Shown here: one piece after another, positions 53,967-62,308 of the stretch | Layout of the letters: every line of letters begins with the position of its first letter | Numbering within the stretch: position 1 is the first letter of the stretch | The notes under the pieces: generated by a model | The model's database searches: none | Told to the model about the DNA's origin: nothing | What the model saw: only the letters and a program-made list of their open reading frames with translations | Position numbers and translations under genes: made by a program | Assembly: GCA_951813395.1 (NCBI GenBank) | Contig: OX638356.1 | Location: 3,360,501-3,424,500, forward strand | Direction: 5' to 3' | Length of the DNA stretch: 64,000 bases | Source of the DNA: Longimicrobiales bacterium | Lineage (GTDB): Bacteria; Gemmatimonadota; Gemmatimonadetes; Longimicrobiales; Gaopeijiaceae

Positions 53967-54680
53967 CACAGGCCGCCAGCGTTCGCGAGTTCCTCTGTTT
54001 TCATGTAACTGCTGATGTCGCTGATGTCGCCGATGTGCAGTTCTAGATGGTCGGTTTGCTTGGCTTCGTCGTTGAGGACCACCCTGAACTCCCTTTGGAG
54101 TTGATAGCGCTCGTGCTTCCAGAGAACAGGCTGAATCGAGGTCCGCGACCACGAATCTGACCGGAAAGGATACGAATCGTAGTAGTTCACTGGAGCGCTC
54201 CAGAACTGGATTTCCCGGTCGCGGGTTGCCGCAGCAATCCTCTTCATCAGTTCGGGGGCACTATACTCGAATCAACACCGCGTGGTGTCCCATATCCAGG
54301 CAGGTGGACAGGGATTCTGCGATTTGCTGTTGGACCTGCTCGATCATTCGAGGCTCAAGCCTGTCAGAGTAATCCGATAGGAAGAGGGTGGTGCAGAATA
54401 GGTTGAGGCCGCTGATGTGATCAAGCGTCAGTCTTGCCGGACCGGCTGTTTCCACCGTAAACCACTCGTCCTCCCCCTCCCTTCGCATCCGAAGAGTGCC
54501 GCTCTCAACCAGAATCACTCCCTCGTTGGCGTCCCCCCGATGGCGCTCTTCGATGTTCCGGTAGTACTCGACGGAGTTCGCGTACAGGAGCCCGTCCCGA
54601 AAGTCGTCGGCGTAGTCCTTGTTGTCATAGATCTTCACCAGTACGGCCATGCGGCCGAACGAACCGTCTGAGGCAGCCAT
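53966..54680 (-). pseudogene. Hypothetical protein gene broken by a one-base frameshift
   Basis: The first frame (from ATG 54678-54680, with GAGGAG just before; ATG 54648-54650 is an alternative) reads VKIYDNKDYADDFRDGLLYA and NSVEYYRNIEERHRGDANEG and stops at 54261-54263 after HAVLIRV. The second frame continues as YSAPELMKRIAAATRDREIQ to the TGA at 53966. Removing one base (the C at 54266, G on the minus strand) joins them into about 237 residues without a stop. The fused protein resembles uncharacterised phage/defense-linked proteins; I do not recognise a family. Could also be a sequencing error. Confidence 0.65.
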
Positions 54681-54909
54681 CCATCTCCTCACGTATCATA
54701 GTCAACGGGAATCCAGAGTCTCACGAATCGAAGACTGATCGGAAAGCCCCGCTCGACCAAGTCCTGCGGAGAAGTCGTCGAATTCGCCTACTGTCTTGGC
54801 AGGTTCTCCCTGCGGAACCGAGCCCGGAGCGCAAAGCCCGTTCAGGGATCGCTGTGGCGGCGGCGGGACCTTCCTTGGGGTCCGGCGCTGGTCCAAGCCG
54901 CCCGGCGGG

Positions 54910-56043
54910 CTACCACATGGGAAGCCATACACACCGAGAGGTATCGATCCGGTAGAGGCGGATCCACGTGTTCAGTCCGTCCTCGGTCTCGTTTAGCGTC
55001 CGGTCCAGCAGGAACAGCGTGTCGCGCGACACCGTGATTCTGGCCCGGGTCTCATTCGCGTAAGGAACGGATCCGTCCACGCAAGCGACTTGGCGGTCGC
55101 TGGAGAGGACCGTCACATATATGTCCGCCAGGAACTCGAACGATGGGGGCTCGCCCCTGACCGTCTGGTCGTAGTGGACCAGCACCGTTTCCCCATCCAG
55201 CATCCGATAAATGCTGTGGAGGAGCGACAGCATCTCAACCCGGTCCCTGAAGCTCAGCGACTCGTCAGTGTCGAATTCTACGTGGGCGTTCTCTGGCACG
55301 CCGCGCCGCCGGACACTGGGAGGACGGATCGTGTCCAGCACGTCGCCCTTCCAAGTGGCAAGGTACAGTTCGTTCACGCCCGCCATCCCAACGAGCATCG
55401 TGTCGGGCCAAGCCAGGACGCTGCTAGCTGGCAGCGTTCCCGCGAAGGGCCCATTTCGTCTCAGGGATTGCATGTACGGTTCCGGGAGGTCAACGAGGTA
55501 GGTAAAAGAGGCTTCACCTGGGGCCCAAATCAACACCGAACTGAAGTCCGTGTATTCCATTGACGGGGCCACGACTACCCCTGCCACCACGGATACCCGG
55601 TCACCGATAACACCTCGATACCGGAAGGATCCGAGGTATCCTCCATCTTCGCGAGAGAACAGCTTGAAGAGACGAGTTCGTGTGTCAACGCCGACAACAA
55701 CTGAATCGTCCAGGATGAACGTGGGCCCCATCCGTTGGAACTCGGCAGGCCCTTCCCCCGGTCGCCCATAGCGTTGCATGACCCTGCCGTCCCGACCAAA
55801 GCGGATGGTCTGTCCCTCGAAAGCGTCCGAGATCAGGAAGGACCCATCCGCTGTGTCAACAACCAGGGAGTACGGATCACCCAAGTATTGGTCTGTTCCC
55901 TCCAGGAGAATGTCTCCCAAAGGAACGACCGCAGGGCCGACGGCATGGATGGGCTTTCTGGCTCCCGGGTCGTTGTCGGAGCACCCACCCAAGAAGGTGA
56001 GCGCCCCGGCGACAGCGACCGACGCGTAGGGCCACCACCGCAC
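54910..56043 (-). CDS. 6-bladed beta-propeller lipoprotein
   Basis: 377 residues from a GTG at 56041-56043, which places a signal with lipobox (ALTFLGGC, Cys about 21) at the N-terminus; the frame is open upstream but without signal sense. Propeller blades: YSLVVDTADGSFLISDAFEG, TIRFGRDGRVMQRYGRPGEG, PTFILDDSVVVGVDTRTRLF. Same family as the 52.5-kb gene though clearly diverged. Function unknown. Upstream is a doubtful small cysteine-containing frame, then tRNA-Ile. No promoter is obvious. The 229 bases between this gene and the frameshifted gene downstream hold nothing convincing. Confidence 0.78.
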   Translation of the reverse strand: MRWWPYASVAVAGALTFLGGCSDNDPGARKPIHAVGPAVVPLGDILLEGTDQYLGDPYSLVVDTADGSFLISDAFEGQTIRFGRDGRVMQRYGRPGEGPAEFQRMGPTFILDDSVVVGVDTRTRLFKLFSREDGGYLGSFRYRGVIGDRVSVVAGVVVAPSMEYTDFSSVLIWAPGEASFTYLVDLPEPYMQSLRRNGPFAGTLPASSVLAWPDTMLVGMAGVNELYLATWKGDVLDTIRPPSVRRRGVPENAHVEFDTDESLSFRDRVEMLSLLHSIYRMLDGETVLVHYDQTVRGEPPSFEFLADIYVTVLSSDRQVACVDGSVPYANETRARITVSRDTLFLLDRTLNETEDGLNTWIRLYRIDTSRCVWLPMW

Positions 56044-56065
56044 TACCCCGTCCCGCAACCTAATC

Positions 56066-56209
56066 CTACGGGACCTCGAGGATGATCGGCGGCAACTTGA
56101 AACACCGGCAGCCGGTCTCTGGCCAGTAGAAACAGCACCGCACATCGCAGGTGGGATGGAGTAGGTTGATCCAGTAGGGACCAGTCGTAGCAAGCCAATT
56201 GGAGAGCAC
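56066..56209 (-). CDS. Possible small cysteine-rich frame before the propeller gene
   Basis: A 47-residue frame from a GTG, ending 22 bases before the propeller gene start. The C-terminal half has five Cys (HPTCDVRCCFYWPETGCRCF). There is no signal peptide, and the frame extends upstream into the tRNA gene, so coding is uncertain. Listed because its position mirrors the secreted cysteine-rich peptide at 53.8 kb. Confidence 0.3.
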   Translation of the reverse strand: MLSNWLATTGPYWINLLHPTCDVRCCFYWPETGCRCFKLPPIILEVP

Positions 56210-56248
56210 AATTGTCGAGCATGGACCCTCGAAATCCCGTAAGTCCAA

Positions 56249-56322
<74 letters not shown>

Positions 56323-56396
56323 CAAAGGCCCGAAAACCTAGAAGCGCGGGGCCGCAGCTTCAAGGCCCGACCGTCTCGGCCGACCGCCCGGCCGCC

Positions 56397-57155
56397 TCAA
56401 TCCCGTGCGCGGGCCGAACCCATCCACCGCCCGGGCCGGGGTCCCGCGCCTGGCGCAGCGACGGCGCCAACCAGCGTGTCGTCTTCGTCAAGCAGGGTGA
56501 CCGCCCCGCTCCGCGTCATCCAATCGCGGGCGGCCGCGCTCGCCCCGATGATCACGATCCTGGCTCCCGGCATCAGGACGCGCAGGCATTCCCCCCACCA
56601 CCCCTCCCCCGCCCCTCCCGCGGCCACCACCCCACGCACCACCCCATCGCGCAGCGGCAGCCGTGGCCCGGTCACGAAGGCGCTCACGCCGTCGGCCACC
56701 AGTCCCCGCCCCCCCCACCCCACCACCACCACCTCGATCCCGCTCACCATGCCCGCGAGCGCCGCCGCTTCGCCACTGCACGAATCCGGCACGACGACCA
56801 GCCCGGGGCCGCGGGTGACGCCCAGTGCCGCTGCCAGGCGCAGCGCTCCGTCCGCCGCGACCGGATCCGGAGCGCCCGCAGGCGTCCCGCCGCCAACAGG
56901 CTCGCCGCCCGCGTCGACCGCCTCGGCCGCGACGGCCGCACCGCCCTCACCCCCCACCACCTCGCCACCCGGCCCCCGCGGCGGCGGCCTCAGGTCCCCG
57001 AAACCGTCTTCCACCGGGAAATGGTCCCGGCAGTTCGGACACCCGAACTCGCCCTGGCGCACGCGGCGGTCGCGCACGTCCCGCGCCAGCAGCAACAATC
57101 CGAAGGGCGGGCCGCAGCGCGGGCAGACGAGGTGGTCGGTAAGGGCGACGTTCAC
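56397..57155 (-). CDS. Trm112-like zinc-finger protein with a Rossmann-like C-terminus
   Basis: 252 residues from a GTG overlapping the SDR stop (GTGA). The N-terminus has two Cys pairs, LVCPRCGPPFG and FGCPNCRDHFP (about 9-45), as in Trm112/YbaR zinc domains. A Gly/Ala-rich linker follows (60-95), then strands such as GPGLVVVPDSCSGEAAALAG, IEVVVVGWGGRG and LMPGARIVIIGASAAARDWM that look like a degenerate methyltransferase. Function unknown. It is the last gene of a minus-strand run queD-SDR-this gene. Confidence 0.65.
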   Translation of the reverse strand: MNVALTDHLVCPRCGPPFGLLLLARDVRDRRVRQGEFGCPNCRDHFPVEDGFGDLRPPPRGPGGEVVGGEGGAAVAAEAVDAGGEPVGGGTPAGAPDPVAADGALRLAAALGVTRGPGLVVVPDSCSGEAAALAGMVSGIEVVVVGWGGRGLVADGVSAFVTGPRLPLRDGVVRGVVAAGGAGEGWWGECLRVLMPGARIVIIGASAAARDWMTRSGAVTLLDEDDTLVGAVAAPGAGPRPGRWMGSARARD

Positions 57156-57859
57156 GCCCGCTCGATTCTGAGCAACGGAACGGTGACGGCAGCGGGCAGG
57201 CCGGCCACGAAGCCGACCGCATGGGCCACATCGTCGGGCCGGAGCATCTCGCCGCGGCCGGGCAGATGCGGCGAGGAATCCGGGGAGAGAGGGTCCCAGA
57301 TGGGCGTGTCCACGGCCCCGGGCTCGAGGAGGCACGCGCGCACGCCGGTTCCGCGAATCTCCTCCAGCAGCACCTCGTGAAACCCGCGCAGGCCGTACTT
57401 GGACGCCGAGTAGGCCCCGTTCCCGGGAAAAGCCCGCCACCCGGCCACCGACCCCACCTGGATCACCAGCCCGGACCCGGCGGCCAGCATGGCGGGCAGG
57501 AACGCCCTCGTCACGTTGAACGCACCCTTGAGGTTCGCGTCCAGGTTGCGATTCAGCACGGCATCGCCGGTGTCCGTCACCGGTGCGAGGTCGAACACAC
57601 CGGCCGCGTTTACGAGCAACGCCAGTCCCCCCGCCTCGCCCTCCACAACCGTACGCGCACCTGCCGCTTCCGTCTCCGACGTCACGTCGAACGGCAACGC
57701 CACCGCACCGACGTCGGCCGCCAGCCGCTCCAGCCGCTGCCTGCGGCGGCCTCCGGCGAACACGTGGAAACCATCCGCCGCCAGGCGCCGAACGATGGCC
57801 TCGCCGATCCCGCCCGTCGCTCCGGTGACCAGCGCGGCGCGGCCACCGCCATCACTCAC
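57152..57859 (-). CDS. Short-chain dehydrogenase/reductase
   Basis: 235 residues. Classical SDR motifs: cofactor loop TGATGGIGEA (about 12-21), DVTSETEA (about 58), NAAGVFD (about 84), catalytic Ser in IQVGSVAGW (about 139) and YSASKYGL (Tyr about 152, Lys about 156). NAD(P)-dependent oxidation or reduction of an unknown alcohol/ketone. It overlaps queD by eight bases and the downstream zinc-protein gene by four. Confidence 0.87.
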   Translation of the reverse strand: MSDGGGRAALVTGATGGIGEAIVRRLAADGFHVFAGGRRRQRLERLAADVGAVALPFDVTSETEAAGARTVVEGEAGGLALLVNAAGVFDLAPVTDTGDAVLNRNLDANLKGAFNVTRAFLPAMLAAGSGLVIQVGSVAGWRAFPGNGAYSASKYGLRGFHEVLLEEIRGTGVRACLLEPGAVDTPIWDPLSPDSSPHLPGRGEMLRPDDVAHAVGFVAGLPAAVTVPLLRIERA

Positions 57860-58268
57860 CCGAATACTCCACCCAGTGACGCGGAGTCTCGCGCAGCACC
57901 AGCCTTGCGAGCTTCGCGGGCGGCGGGATCACGGGCGCGAGCCGTGCCCAGATGCGCACCACGAGATTCTCGGTGGACGGGATGACCCCCTCCAGCCACG
58001 GCACGTCCACGTTCAGGTTGCGGTGGTCCAGGTCGTCCACGATGCGGGTGTTGACCAGGTCCTTGAGGTCCTTCAGGTCCATGACGTATCCCGTCTCGGG
58101 ATCCACCGGGCCGGCCACCGTCACTTCGAGCTCGTAGTTGTGGCCGTGCCAGTTGGGATTCGCGCAGTCACCGAAGACGCGCCGGTTCTTCTCCTCGTCC
58201 CAATCCGGACGGGCCAGCCGATGCGCCGCGCTGAAGTGGAGTCGACGGGTGATCCGCACGTCAGGCAT
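57852..58268 (-). CDS. queD: 6-carboxytetrahydropterin synthase (QueD/PTPS family)
   Basis: 138 residues from the ATG at 58266-58268. Zinc ligands: His in HFSAAHRL (about 15) and HGHNYELEV (two His, about 40-42); the catalytic Cys is in FGDCANPNWHGH (about 34) and Glu in STENLVVRIWA (about 107). It converts dihydroneopterin triphosphate to the carboxy-pterin for queuosine or related 7-deazaguanines. No queC, queE or queF is in the window, so the pathway partners are elsewhere. First gene of a three-gene overlapping run. Confidence 0.88.
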   Translation of the reverse strand: MPDVRITRRLHFSAAHRLARPDWDEEKNRRVFGDCANPNWHGHNYELEVTVAGPVDPETGYVMDLKDLKDLVNTRIVDDLDHRNLNVDVPWLEGVIPSTENLVVRIWARLAPVIPPPAKLARLVLRETPRHWVEYSGE

Positions 58269-58297
58269 GCATGCTCCTTGGTGGTACCCCACAAAAC

Positions 58298-58331
58298 AGG
58301 GGTCGGCGCCCACAATGGAGCGCCGACCCCT
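58298..58331 (-). terminator. Intrinsic terminator-like hairpin before queD
   Basis: AGGGGTCGGCGC (58298-58309) and GCGCCGACCCCT (58320-58331) pair perfectly over 12 bp with a 10-nt loop. On the minus strand the stem is followed by GTTTTGT. It could end transcripts coming from fumC or act in the queD leader, 30 bases upstream of the start codon. I could not fit it to a preQ1 riboswitch. Confidence 0.6.
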
Positions 58332-58644
58332 GGCGGCCAGTGGCCGCCCATGTGCCGGAGGGTGTAAAGCTGAAGCCCGGGCTTAATTCATGGTGACTCC
58401 CCCACTGCTTTCGCAGTCCCCGTGAACGAGGCGTGACGTCCACCGCGGGAGGCAGTCCCGGCTCTTCTAGTGTTGGCTCAAATACGAAGCCCTCCAGCAC
58501 GACCCGAATATGTGGACCAACGGCCGCCGCCGCAATAGCGCCACCGGAATCGGTCCCATTCGGACATGCAAACGCCCGCGCACCGACCGGGCACCCACAA
58601 TGCACCGACCGGGCATCGCCCGCGCAACCGACCCCGCGCGCCGG
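58332..58644. other. Gap between fumC and queD, with short repeats
   Basis: About 310 bases without a convincing gene. It contains GGCGGCC-AGT-GGCCGCC right after the hairpin, a GAAGCCCGGGCTT palindromic stretch near 58372, and two copies of GCACCGACCGGGCA (58580-58593 and 58602-58615, period 22) near the fumC end. The structures look like a mobile-element end or a non-coding RNA remnant, but no transposase is present. Confidence 0.4.
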
Positions 58645-60039
58645 TCAGCTTCCCGGCACCCCCGGCTCCGTCATCTGCCGCACGTCCAGCGCCTTGTCCA
58701 GTTCTTCCGGGTCGATCAGGCCCATCTCCTCGACCACCTCACGCACCGACCGCCCCTCGCTCGCGGCCTTCTTTGCCACCACCGCGGCCCTGTCGTAGCC
58801 GATGTACGCGTTCAGCGCGGTGGCGATGGACGGGTTCCGCTCGAGCAGCTCGCGGGCGCGCTCCGGGAGAGCCGTGATCCCGGCAACGCAACGGTCGGTG
58901 AAGACGACGGCCGCGTTGGCAAGCAGCGCGATCGACTCCAGCAGCGCGTCGGCGATCACGGGCATCATCACGTTGAGTTCGAAGTTGCCGCGCTGGCCGC
59001 CGATCGTGACGGTCGTGGCGTTTCCCGCCACGCGCGCGCACACCATCATCAGCGCCTCGCAGATCACCGGGTTCACCTTGCCCGGCATGATCGAACTCCC
59101 CGGCTGAACCGCCGGCAACCGGATCTCCGAGATCCCGGACGTCGGCCCGCTCGCCAGCCAGCGGATGTCGTCCGCAACCTTCATGAGGCTCGCCGCCACC
59201 GTGTTCAGTGCACCGGCAAGCGACACGCACGCGTCCTTGGCCCCCTGCGCCTCGAAGTGGTCCTCCGCCTCGCGGAATTCGATCCCGTACGTGGCGGCCA
59301 CCTTCGCCATCGTGCGGCTCGCGAACTCGGGATGCGTGTTGATCCCGGTCCCCGTCGCGGTCCCACCGAGCGCCACCTCGGCCAGCTCCTCGCCCGCCCG
59401 CTCGACGCGCTCGATCCCCTTCTCCACCTGCCGCGCGTAGCCCCCGAACTCCTGGCCCAGGCGCACCGGCGTCGCGTCCATGAGGTGCGTGCGCCCCGAC
59501 TTGACGATGCCGTCGAAGTCGCGTGCCCTGTCCGCCAGCGCCTCATGCAGCCGGGCCAGCGCGGGGACGAGTTCCTCGCGGATCGCCGCCCGGCACGCGA
59601 TGTGGATCGCCGTCGGAATGATGTCGTTGGACGACTGCCCGTAGTTGACGTGGTCGTTCGGGTGCACCCAGGATTCCGCCTTCGCGGAGCGGTTGACCAG
59701 CGCCGCGATCACCTCGTTCGCGTTCATGTTGGTCGACGTGCCCGATCCCGTCTGGTAGATGTCCAGCGGGAAGTGATCGTCCCACTTGCCGTCGGCAACC
59801 TCGCGCGCGGCTGCGGCGATCGCCTCGCCCCGCAGGGACGACAACAGCCCCAGCTCGACGTTCGTCCCGGCCGCGGCCTCCTTCAACCGTCCCAGCGCCT
59901 CGATGAACCGCCGGCCGAACCCGCGGCCGCTGATGGGAAAGTTCTCGACGGCCCGCTGGGTCTGGGCTCCGTAGAGGGCGTCGGCGGGAACGCGCACCTC
60001 GCCCAGTGAGTCCTTCTCGATTCGATGGGATTCGGACAT
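58645..60039 (-). CDS. fumC: Class II fumarate hydratase
   Basis: 464 residues, normal length. The N-terminus DSLGEVRVPADALYGAQTQR, the substrate loop TGSGTSTNMNANEV (about 97-110), SSNDIIPTAIHIA (about 137) and the family signature GSSIMPGKVNPV (about 316, flexible loop with the catalytic Ser) are intact. TCA-cycle conversion of fumarate and L-malate in the cytoplasm, iron-independent. Divergent from the FolM-like SDR gene over 82 bases; followed by a gap and hairpin before queD. Confidence 0.95.
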   Translation of the reverse strand: MSESHRIEKDSLGEVRVPADALYGAQTQRAVENFPISGRGFGRRFIEALGRLKEAAAGTNVELGLLSSLRGEAIAAAAREVADGKWDDHFPLDIYQTGSGTSTNMNANEVIAALVNRSAKAESWVHPNDHVNYGQSSNDIIPTAIHIACRAAIREELVPALARLHEALADRARDFDGIVKSGRTHLMDATPVRLGQEFGGYARQVEKGIERVERAGEELAEVALGGTATGTGINTHPEFASRTMAKVAATYGIEFREAEDHFEAQGAKDACVSLAGALNTVAASLMKVADDIRWLASGPTSGISEIRLPAVQPGSSIMPGKVNPVICEALMMVCARVAGNATTVTIGGQRGNFELNVMMPVIADALLESIALLANAAVVFTDRCVAGITALPERARELLERNPSIATALNAYIGYDRAAVVAKKAASEGRSVREVVEEMGLIDPEELDKALDVRQMTEPGVPGS

Positions 60040-60121
60040 GATCGTACTCTTGTAGCAGCTCGTGCGGTTTCCGGCGAACGGCCCGTGTCCGGGCCCGATG
60101 AACCGAGGAAAGATAGCAACG

Positions 60122-60841
60122 ATGACTCGAGTCGCACTCGTGACCGGCGGTGGCGTGAGGGTGGGAGGGGCGATCGCCCGGGCGCTGGCAGGAGACGGAT
60201 ACGACCTGCTGGTCAGCTACAACACGTCGCCTGCGGGCGCCGCCGAGGTCGAGGCGGCGGCCAGGCGGGCCGGGAGACGGGCCCACGCGGCGAGCGCCGA
60301 CCTGTCACGCGAGGACGACGTGGTTCGCCTTGCCCGCGTCGCCCGGGAGCGGTTCGGCCGCCTCGATCTGCTGGTCAATTCGGCGGCCAGCTTCGTCGCC
60401 AACGACCTGCTCGACGTCACCGCCGACGAATGGGACGCGATCATGGCGGTGAACCTGCGCGCGCCCTTCCTCCTGATCCGCGAAACCGCCGACATGCTGC
60501 GCGCCGCCCGCGGAGCGGTCGTGAACGTCGTCGACCTGTCGGCGCTGCGGCCCTGGACGAGCCATCCGCACCACTCGGTGTCGAAGGCCGGGCTGCTCCA
60601 CCTCACCAGGGTCGCGGCCAGGCGCCTGGCGCCCGACGTGCGCGTCAACGCCGTGGCGCCGGGGTTCGTTCTGCCTCCGGACGACTACGGCGCGGACGAG
60701 ATCGAGCGCACCCGGCGCCGCGTCCCGCTCGGCCGGGTCGGAACGCCCGACGACGTGGCGAGCGCGGTGCGGTTTCTCGCCACCGCCGACTACGTCACCG
60801 GCGAGGTGATCGTCGTCGACGGCGGCCTGGGGCTCGGGTAG
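60122..60841 (+). CDS. SDR, pteridine reductase (FolM/PTR1)-like, without the catalytic Tyr
   Basis: 239 residues, start at 60122 with AGGAA about eleven bases upstream. Cofactor loop TGGGVRVGGAIA has the TGxxxRxG pattern of pteridine reductases, and NSAASF, DLSALRPW and VNAVAPGFVLP fit them. Where the family has YxxxK, this protein has HSVSK (His151, Lys155). It may reduce dihydropterins or quinonoid pterins, or be inactive/moonlighting. Its neighbour queD also works on pterins, but is divergent and some distance away, so a link is only a guess. Confidence 0.8.
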   Translation: MTRVALVTGGGVRVGGAIARALAGDGYDLLVSYNTSPAGAAEVEAAARRAGRRAHAASADLSREDDVVRLARVARERFGRLDLLVNSAASFVANDLLDVTADEWDAIMAVNLRAPFLLIRETADMLRAARGAVVNVVDLSALRPWTSHPHHSVSKAGLLHLTRVAARRLAPDVRVNAVAPGFVLPPDDYGADEIERTRRRVPLGRVGTPDDVASAVRFLATADYVTGEVIVVDGGLGLG

Positions 60842-60864
60842 CCGGCCCTTCGACTACCGCTGCC

Positions 60865-61254
60865 CTATCCGTCGTGGAGAATCTTCGCGACCACCATGCC
60901 CGCGATACCGTACATCACGATCGAAACGACGGCGTCGGCGACCACCGTGGTCACCGTGTACATGCCCTCCGTGGTCCCGAACATGGTCAGTCCCATGGAG
61001 AGGCTGAACAGCAGCCCGACCGCCGCCCCCGACTTGAACGCTTCCATCGGGCCCGTGGCAGCCCTCCAGCTCAGCACCACGGCGAGCAGCGCCCCGCTGG
61101 CCAGCTGGCCGGCGCCGATCGCCCAGTAGGCCGGCGTCTCCGACATGGCGTCGTTGGCGAAGAAGTCGGCCAACAGCACCCCGTAGATGACGAATCCGAG
61201 CACGAACAGGGTGACGCCACCCGCGACGGTCGCAAGTATGCACTTCTGGTTCAT
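60865..61254 (-). CDS. Small four-helix membrane protein (DUF1761-like)
   Basis: 129 residues from the ATG at 61252-61254. Four membrane helices: LATVAGGVTLFVLGFVIYGV, AYWAIGAGQLASGALLAVVL, SGAAVGLLFSLSMGLTMFGT and VVADAVVSIVMYGIAGMVVA. Layout and FFAND/W-containing loop resemble DUF1761 proteins. Function unknown. Convergent with the SDR gene; 88 bases separate it from trxB upstream, which ends on the same strand. Confidence 0.75.
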   Translation of the reverse strand: MNQKCILATVAGGVTLFVLGFVIYGVLLADFFANDAMSETPAYWAIGAGQLASGALLAVVLSWRAATGPMEAFKSGAAVGLLFSLSMGLTMFGTTEGMYTVTTVVADAVVSIVMYGIAGMVVAKILHDG

Positions 61255-61342
61255 GGGGTCTCCATTGCCTGGGTGAGAAACGCATTCGCTGACGCGGTCA
61301 ACGTGGGGCGCGGTGATCGAACCCGCAAACCGGCCGGCCCGC

Positions 61343-62308
61343 CTACCCCCCGTGCGCCAGGAACCGCTCCGCTTCCAGCGCCGCCATGCACCCGGTGCCC
61401 GCCGCCGAGACCGCCTGGCGGTAGTAGTCGTCCATGACGTCCCCGGCCGCGAAGACTCCGGGTACGTTCGTCTCGGTGCGCCACGGGGTGGGCAGCCGCA
61501 CATAGCCGTTGTCCTTGAGATCGATGTGGCCGCGCAGGAAGGCCGTGTTGGGGTCGTGGCCAATCGCCACGAACATCCCGCCGACGGCGATCTCGGACTC
61601 CTGCCCGCTCACCGTGTCCCGCACCCTGATGCCGGTGATGACATCGTCGCCGAGCACTTCCACGACGAGCTTGTTCCACAAGAAACGCATCCTGTCGCTG
61701 GCGAACGCGCGATCCTGCATGATCCGGGAGGCGCGCAACTCCTCACGGCGATGGATGACCAGAACCTGACTGGCAAACTTGGTCATGTAGAGCGCTTCCT
61801 CCATCGCGCTGTCGCCGCCTCCCACTACCGCGACCACCTGCCCGCGGAAATGCGGCAGGGCCCCGTCGCACACCGCGCAAGCCGACACGCCGCCGCCGCT
61901 CTGCGCGAGCCGCTCCTCACCGGGGACGTCCAGCCAGCGCGCGTTGGCGCCGGTCGCAAGCACGACCGTGCGGGCCCGCACCTGCTGCCCGCCCGAGGAC
62001 TGCAGCCGGAATGGCCGGACCGAGAAGTCGACCTCGACGATGTCCTCGGTGAGGACCCGGGTGTCGAAGCGGAGCGCCTGATTCTTGAAGTGCATCATCA
62101 TGTCGATGCCCCCGATGCCCTCCGGGAAGCCGGGGTAGTTCTCCACGTCCGTTGTGAACATGAGCTGGCCGCCCGGGATCATGGTGCGGCTTCCGGCGCC
62201 CTCGAAGACGAGCGGGGCAAGGTTCGCGCGCGCCCCGTAGATGGCGGCGGTCCAGCCGGCGGGCCCGGAGCCGATGATCACGAGGCTTTCGATATTGGTG
62301 TCGGACAT
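61343..62308 (-). CDS. trxB: Thioredoxin reductase-like FAD/NAD(P) oxidoreductase
   Basis: 321 residues. FAD-binding IIGSGPAGWTAAIYGARANL (about 11-30), redox CxxC in SACAVCDGALPHF (about 139-142), NADPH site VVGGGDSAMEEALYMTKFA (about 156) and the C-terminal FAD motif GVFAAGDVMDDYYRQA (about 288) all present. Reduces thioredoxin with NADPH. ATG overlaps the stop of the upstream permease gene. Usual TrxB length. No thioredoxin gene is in the window. Confidence 0.92.
   Translation of the reverse strand: MSDTNIESLVIIGSGPAGWTAAIYGARANLAPLVFEGAGSRTMIPGGQLMFTTDVENYPGFPEGIGGIDMMMHFKNQALRFDTRVLTEDIVEVDFSVRPFRLQSSGGQQVRARTVVLATGANARWLDVPGEERLAQSGGGVSACAVCDGALPHFRGQVVAVVGGGDSAMEEALYMTKFASQVLVIHRREELRASRIMQDRAFASDRMRFLWNKLVVEVLGDDVITGIRVRDTVSGQESEIAVGGMFVAIGHDPNTAFLRGHIDLKDNGYVRLPTPWRTETNVPGVFAAGDVMDDYYRQAVSAAGTGCMAALEAERFLAHGG

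Noticed and set aside
58268-58340. preQ1 riboswitch in front of queD
   Set aside because: The hairpin is a plain 12-bp stem; the short A-rich tail and loop sequence of preQ1 aptamers are absent.
58360-58440. IS200/IS605 right end or TnpB guide-RNA remnant
   Set aside because: The GAAGCCCGGGCTT stretch is suggestive, but there is no TnpA/TnpB coding trace and no second element end.
58261-58605. A 114-codon minus-strand frame between fumC and queD
   Set aside because: It runs through a perfect hairpin and short repeats, has no domain and no ribosome site.
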